From assembly GCA_964621605.1 (NCBI GenBank), contig CAZUMJ010000030.1:1-35343 (forward strand): 35,343 nucleotides of DNA, written 5' to 3'. A program made the translations under genes and the position numbers. How positions within the stretch are numbered: position 1 is the first letter of the stretch; every line of letters starts with the position of its first letter. This document shows, piece by piece, positions 31,798 to 35,343 of this stretch. The DNA is from CAZUMJ01 sp964621605. Lineage in GTDB: Bacteria; Actinomycetota; Acidimicrobiia; Acidimicrobiales; Iamiaceae. The notes under the pieces were generated by a model that did not search any database, had not been told where the DNA came from, and worked only from the letters and a program-made list of their open reading frames with translations.

Positions 31798-33203
31798 AGC
31801 CGGTGGCACGGCCCAGGAGCCAGTTCGCGCAGATCCTTTGGGTGTTCGTGCCGGGCGTCGTGGCGGCGACGTTCGCTCGCCTGCCGCTCGCGTGGGATGG
31901 AAGCTACTTCCTCGTCGACCTGCTCGACCACGGCCGTCCGGTGATCCTCCACGGACGCTCGGCGATGGTCGTGTTCCAGGTGCCCGCGGCGATCGCAGGT
32001 CACCTCACCTCGAACGTCGCAGTGCTCACCTTCCTGTTCAGCCTTCCCTACGTGCTCGTGCCTCTCGTCGCGCTGTGGCTCTCATGGCGAGTCGTGCGCG
32101 AACGGGCGCCGGGGCTCATCGTCTGGGCGGGCCTCGCGATCGGGGTCGTGACGCTGCCGGGGCAGGCCTTCTTCGTGAGCGAGTCGCTGATGGTGGCGCA
32201 GCTCGCGTGGCCGCTGCTGCTGGGCGTGCTCGTCGGCTACCGCTGGAACCGAGCAGCGCTCCTCGCGCTGGTGGTGTTCCTCGTGCTGTTGCACCCCATG
32301 GCCGCGCCGGCCCTTGGCGTCGTCGCGCTTGTCGCGGTGGTGCAGGCCAGGCGTGATTCGGGGCGTCGCGTCGAGCTACGTCGTGCCGGGTGGGTCTTCG
32401 GTGGGGCCGCGCTGGTGCGTCAGGCGATGACGAGTGCGGGGCTCGACGCGGAGACCCCGAAGCTCGGCGACTACACCCACCAGTGGACGTGGGCGGTGAA
32501 CGGCATGCCGACCGTCGTGGTGGGGAGCATCATCGCGGCGGTGCTGGTGGTCGTCGGCTCGTGCTGGCGGGCGAGCCGACCGTCGCCGCTGACTCGGAAG
32601 GCGGGCGCGGTCGCGTTCGGGCTGCTCGTGGTGGCCTTCATGGCCGCGACCTTGTGGGGCGCGCGCACTCACCTCTGGCGCAGTGCCCTCGACTACCGGT
32701 CCTTCGTGGTGCTGTTCGGTCTGCCCCTGGCGGTCGCCGCAGTGCTCGACGCGCCTCGGGCCCGGCGCGGCCAGAGCGCGAAGCCGGCAGGAGCCGGTGT
32801 TGACGTACCGGCGGCCGTGGTCGCTGGGGAGGACGGCCTGCGCCGCGCCGCGTTGGTCGTGGCGGGGCTCACGTTCTCGTGCACGCTCGGGTTGCAGTCG
32901 CTCGGCTGGGCCGGACTGATGGACTACGCCCGCCACGAGGTCGCCGCACACCCGCCGGGGTGCGTCGTACGCCACTTCGCCGAGAAGGACGGCACCGCGA
33001 TGCGCCACTGGGCGAATCCTTCCTTGGTGTTGCTGGTACAGGGGCGGAAGCCACGCGTGGTCGTCGTCGGTGAACCTTCCTCGTGTGCACGCCTCGCTGC
33101 AACCGGCGAGCTCGTCTTGCCCCGCACGGGCAAGCAGCGCAACGTCTTCCGGCATTGGTTCGACCTGTCGGAGGTGCGTGCCGCGCTGCGGTCCGGCCGC
33201 TGA
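31794..33203 (+). CDS. Unknown polytopic membrane protein, last gene of nuo-like operon
   Basis: This 469-aa protein has roughly nine to ten hydrophobic segments up to residue 380 and a C-terminal soluble domain of about 85 residues (HEVAAHPPGCVVRHFAEKDG onwards, with a Cys pair about 50 residues apart). The first external loop contains WDGSYFLVDLL, an acidic motif in the position where GT-C glycosyltransferases carry their catalytic Asp; this resemblance is weak and the family is not certain. It does not look like NuoL, NuoM or NuoN, having none of their Lys/Glu helix motifs. It overlaps the NuoK-like gene as ATGA, so it is translated together with the diverged nuo-like proteins. Confidence 0.75.
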   Translation: MKPVARPRSQFAQILWVFVPGVVAATFARLPLAWDGSYFLVDLLDHGRPVILHGRSAMVVFQVPAAIAGHLTSNVAVLTFLFSLPYVLVPLVALWLSWRVVRERAPGLIVWAGLAIGVVTLPGQAFFVSESLMVAQLAWPLLLGVLVGYRWNRAALLALVVFLVLLHPMAAPALGVVALVAVVQARRDSGRRVELRRAGWVFGGAALVRQAMTSAGLDAETPKLGDYTHQWTWAVNGMPTVVVGSIIAAVLVVVGSCWRASRPSPLTRKAGAVAFGLLVVAFMAATLWGARTHLWRSALDYRSFVVLFGLPLAVAAVLDAPRARRGQSAKPAGAGVDVPAAVVAGEDGLRRAALVVAGLTFSCTLGLQSLGWAGLMDYARHEVAAHPPGCVVRHFAEKDGTAMRHWANPSLVLLVQGRKPRVVVVGEPSSCARLAATGELVLPRTGKQRNVFRHWFDLSEVRAALRSGR

Positions 33204-33231
33204 CCCGCCCCACGGCGTCGACCTGCCTGGG

Positions 33232-33237
33232 TAGGGT
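33232..33237 (+). promoter_or_regulatory. Candidate -10 element for acs
   Basis: TAGGGT fits the actinobacterial TANNNT -10 pattern and lies in the 100-bp spacer before acs, which would give a leader of about 60 nt. No convincing -35 is visible at normal spacing. It is supported by position and by the change of gene function at this boundary. Confidence 0.3.
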
Positions 33238-33303
33238 GGCGCTCGTCACGATTCGCGACCCCGGGGGCGCCGCCGCGACGCCATCCTGGAAGGGAGCCAC
33301 CGC

Positions 33304-35292
33304 ATGAGCACCGAACCGGAGCAGGCCAAGGCGACGATCGAGGACTTCCTCGTCGAGGATCGGACCTTCCCGCCGCCGGTCTCGGTGCAGGCGGGTGCGC
33401 TGGTCCGTGACGACAGCCTGGCGCGCGAGGCCGCGGTCGACGCCGAGGCCTTCTGGGCACGGCAGGCATCCGAGCTCCTTACCTGGTCGAAGCCGTGGGA
33501 TACGGTCCTCCAGTGGGACCTTCCGGACGCCAAGTGGTTCGTCGGCGGCACGCTGAACGTGTCGTACAACTGCCTCGACCGTCACGTCGAGGCGGGCCAC
33601 GGCGACCAGGTCGCCCTGCACTGGGAAGGCGAGCCCGGCGACACCCGCACGTTCACCTACGCCTCGCTGCTCGACGAGGTGCAGCGCTTCGCGAACGTGC
33701 TGCGTGGGCTCGGGGTGCAGCGCGGCGACCGGGTCGCGGTGTACCTCCCGATGATCCCGGAGCTCCCCGTGACGATGCTCGCCTGCGCGCGCATCGGGGC
33801 GGTGCACTCCGTGGTGTTCGGTGGCTTCTCGGCCGACGCGCTCGCCGATCGCATCAACGACGCCGCCTGCAAGGTGCTGGTGACCGCCGACGGGGGATGG
33901 CGCCGCGGGCAGGCCTCGCTGCTGAAGCCGCACGCGGACGTGGCGCTCGCCAACACCCCGTCGATCGAGCACGTGGTGGTCGTGGCGCGCACGTCGACCT
34001 CTGGCGACGACACGCCGATCGCCATGGAGCCGGGCCGTGACCACTGGTACCACGAGCTGATGGCCGACGCCGCACCGACGTGTCCGTGCGAAGAGATGGA
34101 CAGCGAGGACCTGCTGTACCTGCTGTACACGTCGGGTACGACGGCTCGCCCGAAGGGCATCATGCACACCACGGGTGGCTACCTGACGCAGGTCGCGTAC
34201 ACGCACAAGTACGTCTTCGACCTGCACCCCGACACCGACGTCTACTGGTGTGCGGCCGACGTAGGCTGGGTCACGGGCCACAGCTACATCGTCTACGGGC
34301 CGCTCACGAACCGTGCGACGTCGGTGATGTACGAGGGCACCCCAGACACCCCGGGGCGCGACAGGTTCTGGGACATCATCGAGCGCTACGGCGTGACCAT
34401 CCTCTACACGGCACCCACGGCCATCCGCACCTTCATGAAGTGGGGGGTGCAGGAGCCACAGCGCCACGACCTGTCGTCGTTGCGGGTGCTCGGCTCGGTG
34501 GGCGAGCCCATCAACCCCGAGGCGTGGATCTGGTACCACACCAACATCGGTGGGGGACGGTGCCCCATCGTCGACACCTGGTGGCAGACCGAGACGGGCG
34601 CCATCATGATCTCGCCGTTGCCGGGGGTGACCACCACCAAGCCGGGGTCCGCCACGTTCCCCTTGCCCGGCGTGTCCGCCGAGGTGGTCGACGACGGGGG
34701 CCACGCCGTGGCACGGGGTGGGGGCTACCTGACGCTCACCCAGCCGTGGCCGTCGATGCTGCGCGGCATCTGGGGCGACCCGGCTCGCTACCGCGAGACG
34801 TACTGGTCGCGCTTCGCGGGGCGCTACTTCGCGGGCGACGGCGCCAAGATCGACGAGGACGGCTACTTCTGGGTGATCGGGCGCGTCGACGACGTGATGA
34901 ACGTGTCGGGGCACCGCATCTCGACGACCGAGGTCGAGTCCGCGCTGGTCGACGACTCACGCGTGGCCGAGGCGGCGGTCGTCGGTGCCACCGACGACAC
35001 CACCGGGCAGGCCATCGTGGCGTTCGTGACCGTGAAGGGCGACACCCAGGTCACCGATGCCCTCGGCGAGGAGTTGCGCGCCCACGTGGCGGACAAGATC
35101 GGCAAGATCTCGCGGCCGCGCACCGTGATCTTCACCGACGACCTCCCCAAGACGCGCAGCGGCAAGATCATGCGGCGTCTGCTGCGTGACGTCGCGGAAG
35201 GTCGGGCGCTGGGCGACACGACCACGTTGGCCGACCCGGGGGTGGTGGAGGAGATCCGCCGCCGAGCCGAGGCCGCACCCGCCGAGGACTGA
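33304..35292 (+). CDS. Acetyl-CoA synthetase (AMP-forming)
   Basis: Acs activates acetate to acetyl-CoA through acetyl-AMP in the cytoplasm. This 662-aa protein has the full set of adenylate-forming motifs: YTSGTTARPKGIMHTTGG (phosphate loop, about residues 276-293), DTWWQTETGA (about 424-433), YFAGDGAKIDEDGYFWVIGR (about 506-525) and PKTRSGKIMRRLLR (about 617-630). The last contains the acetylatable catalytic Lys that bacterial sirtuin/acetyltransferase pairs control. The length matches the family. ATG at 33304 is preceded by GGAAGGGAG. It is separated by 100 bp from the preceding operon and seems to be its own unit; its link to respiration is metabolic at most. Confidence 0.95.
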   Translation: MSTEPEQAKATIEDFLVEDRTFPPPVSVQAGALVRDDSLAREAAVDAEAFWARQASELLTWSKPWDTVLQWDLPDAKWFVGGTLNVSYNCLDRHVEAGHGDQVALHWEGEPGDTRTFTYASLLDEVQRFANVLRGLGVQRGDRVAVYLPMIPELPVTMLACARIGAVHSVVFGGFSADALADRINDAACKVLVTADGGWRRGQASLLKPHADVALANTPSIEHVVVVARTSTSGDDTPIAMEPGRDHWYHELMADAAPTCPCEEMDSEDLLYLLYTSGTTARPKGIMHTTGGYLTQVAYTHKYVFDLHPDTDVYWCAADVGWVTGHSYIVYGPLTNRATSVMYEGTPDTPGRDRFWDIIERYGVTILYTAPTAIRTFMKWGVQEPQRHDLSSLRVLGSVGEPINPEAWIWYHTNIGGGRCPIVDTWWQTETGAIMISPLPGVTTTKPGSATFPLPGVSAEVVDDGGHAVARGGGYLTLTQPWPSMLRGIWGDPARYRETYWSRFAGRYFAGDGAKIDEDGYFWVIGRVDDVMNVSGHRISTTEVESALVDDSRVAEAAVVGATDDTTGQAIVAFVTVKGDTQVTDALGEELRAHVADKIGKISRPRTVIFTDDLPKTRSGKIMRRLLRDVAEGRALGDTTTLADPGVVEEIRRRAEAAPAED

Positions 35293-35294
35293 CT

Positions 35295-35343
35295 GTGAGG
35301 ATCTCGGCGGCAGCTCGCTCGTCGTGGTGGGCTGTCGGCTGGT
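35295..35343 (+). CDS. Possible start of a further gene (truncated by window edge)
   Basis: A GTG at 35295, 2 bp after the acs stop, opens a frame that stays open to the end of the window (MRISAAARSSWWAVGW). The positively charged start followed by Trp/Ala residues could be the beginning of a signal peptide or membrane segment. Only 16 codons are visible, so the call is weak. Confidence 0.3.
   Translation, partial: MRISAAARSSWWAVGW

Noticed and set aside
31794..33203. Diverged NuoL/M/N-type antiporter subunit completing the shadow complex
   Set aside because: No Lys/Glu helix motifs, no HTWLPDA-like segment and a soluble C-terminal domain; it does not follow the antiporter pattern.

Overview
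The window is high-G+C DNA from an actinobacterium (Actinomycetota). GTG starts, 1-4 bp gene overlaps, a DUF222/HNH gene with an actinobacterial-type SOS box and a complete 14-gene nuo operon all fit. The b6f-like quinol:cytochrome c reductase with extra unknown membrane subunits makes the class Acidimicrobiia my best guess; this is inference. Positions 2721-2820 are 100 Ns, so the window is a scaffold.

Layout. 1-1770: an unknown 154-aa protein followed 3 bp later by an ECF sigma factor with a C-terminal SnoaL-like domain; a candidate ECF41-type promoter lies upstream of the pair. 1844-2635 (minus): a short-chain dehydrogenase. 2636-3134: an 11-bp tandem repeat array interrupted by the scaffold gap, then a candidate LexA box. 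3135-4484: a DUF222/HNH (13E12-type) protein. 4552-6410 (minus): a geranylgeranyl-reductase-family flavoprotein and a membrane-anchored cytochrome c. 6728-11548 (plus): a quinol:cytochrome c reductase cluster (b6-type cytochrome b, subunit IV, Rieske protein, dihaem cytochrome c) bracketed by two unknown membrane proteins. 11553-27445: nuoA to nuoN in canonical order, with an extra 39-codon ORF between nuoD and nuoE. 27494-33203: a tightly coupled operon described below. 33304-35292: acetyl-CoA synthetase. A further gene may begin at 35295.

How it works together. NADH enters at NuoEFG, passes through the Q module to (mena)quinone, and the b6f-like complex passes electrons on to c-type cytochromes. 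The flavoprotein beside it probably saturates the menaquinone side chain, as MenJ does. No terminal oxidase lies in the window.

The most unusual region is 27494-31797, directly downstream of nuoN. By eye its five ORFs are strongly diverged counterparts of NuoA, NuoB fused to NuoD, NuoH, NuoJ and NuoK, in the same order as in the true operon. There are no counterparts of the NADH module (E, F, G), of NuoC and NuoI, or of the antiporter-like subunits (L, M, N). Most N2 cluster cysteines, the NuoD quinone hairpin and the NuoH acidic quinone loop are gone, yet every ORF is open and nearly all are coupled by 4-bp overlaps. It looks like a retained, redox-silent 'shadow' of the complex I quinone-binding and proximal membrane module. 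A sixth coupled gene (31794-33203) encodes an unknown polytopic membrane protein.
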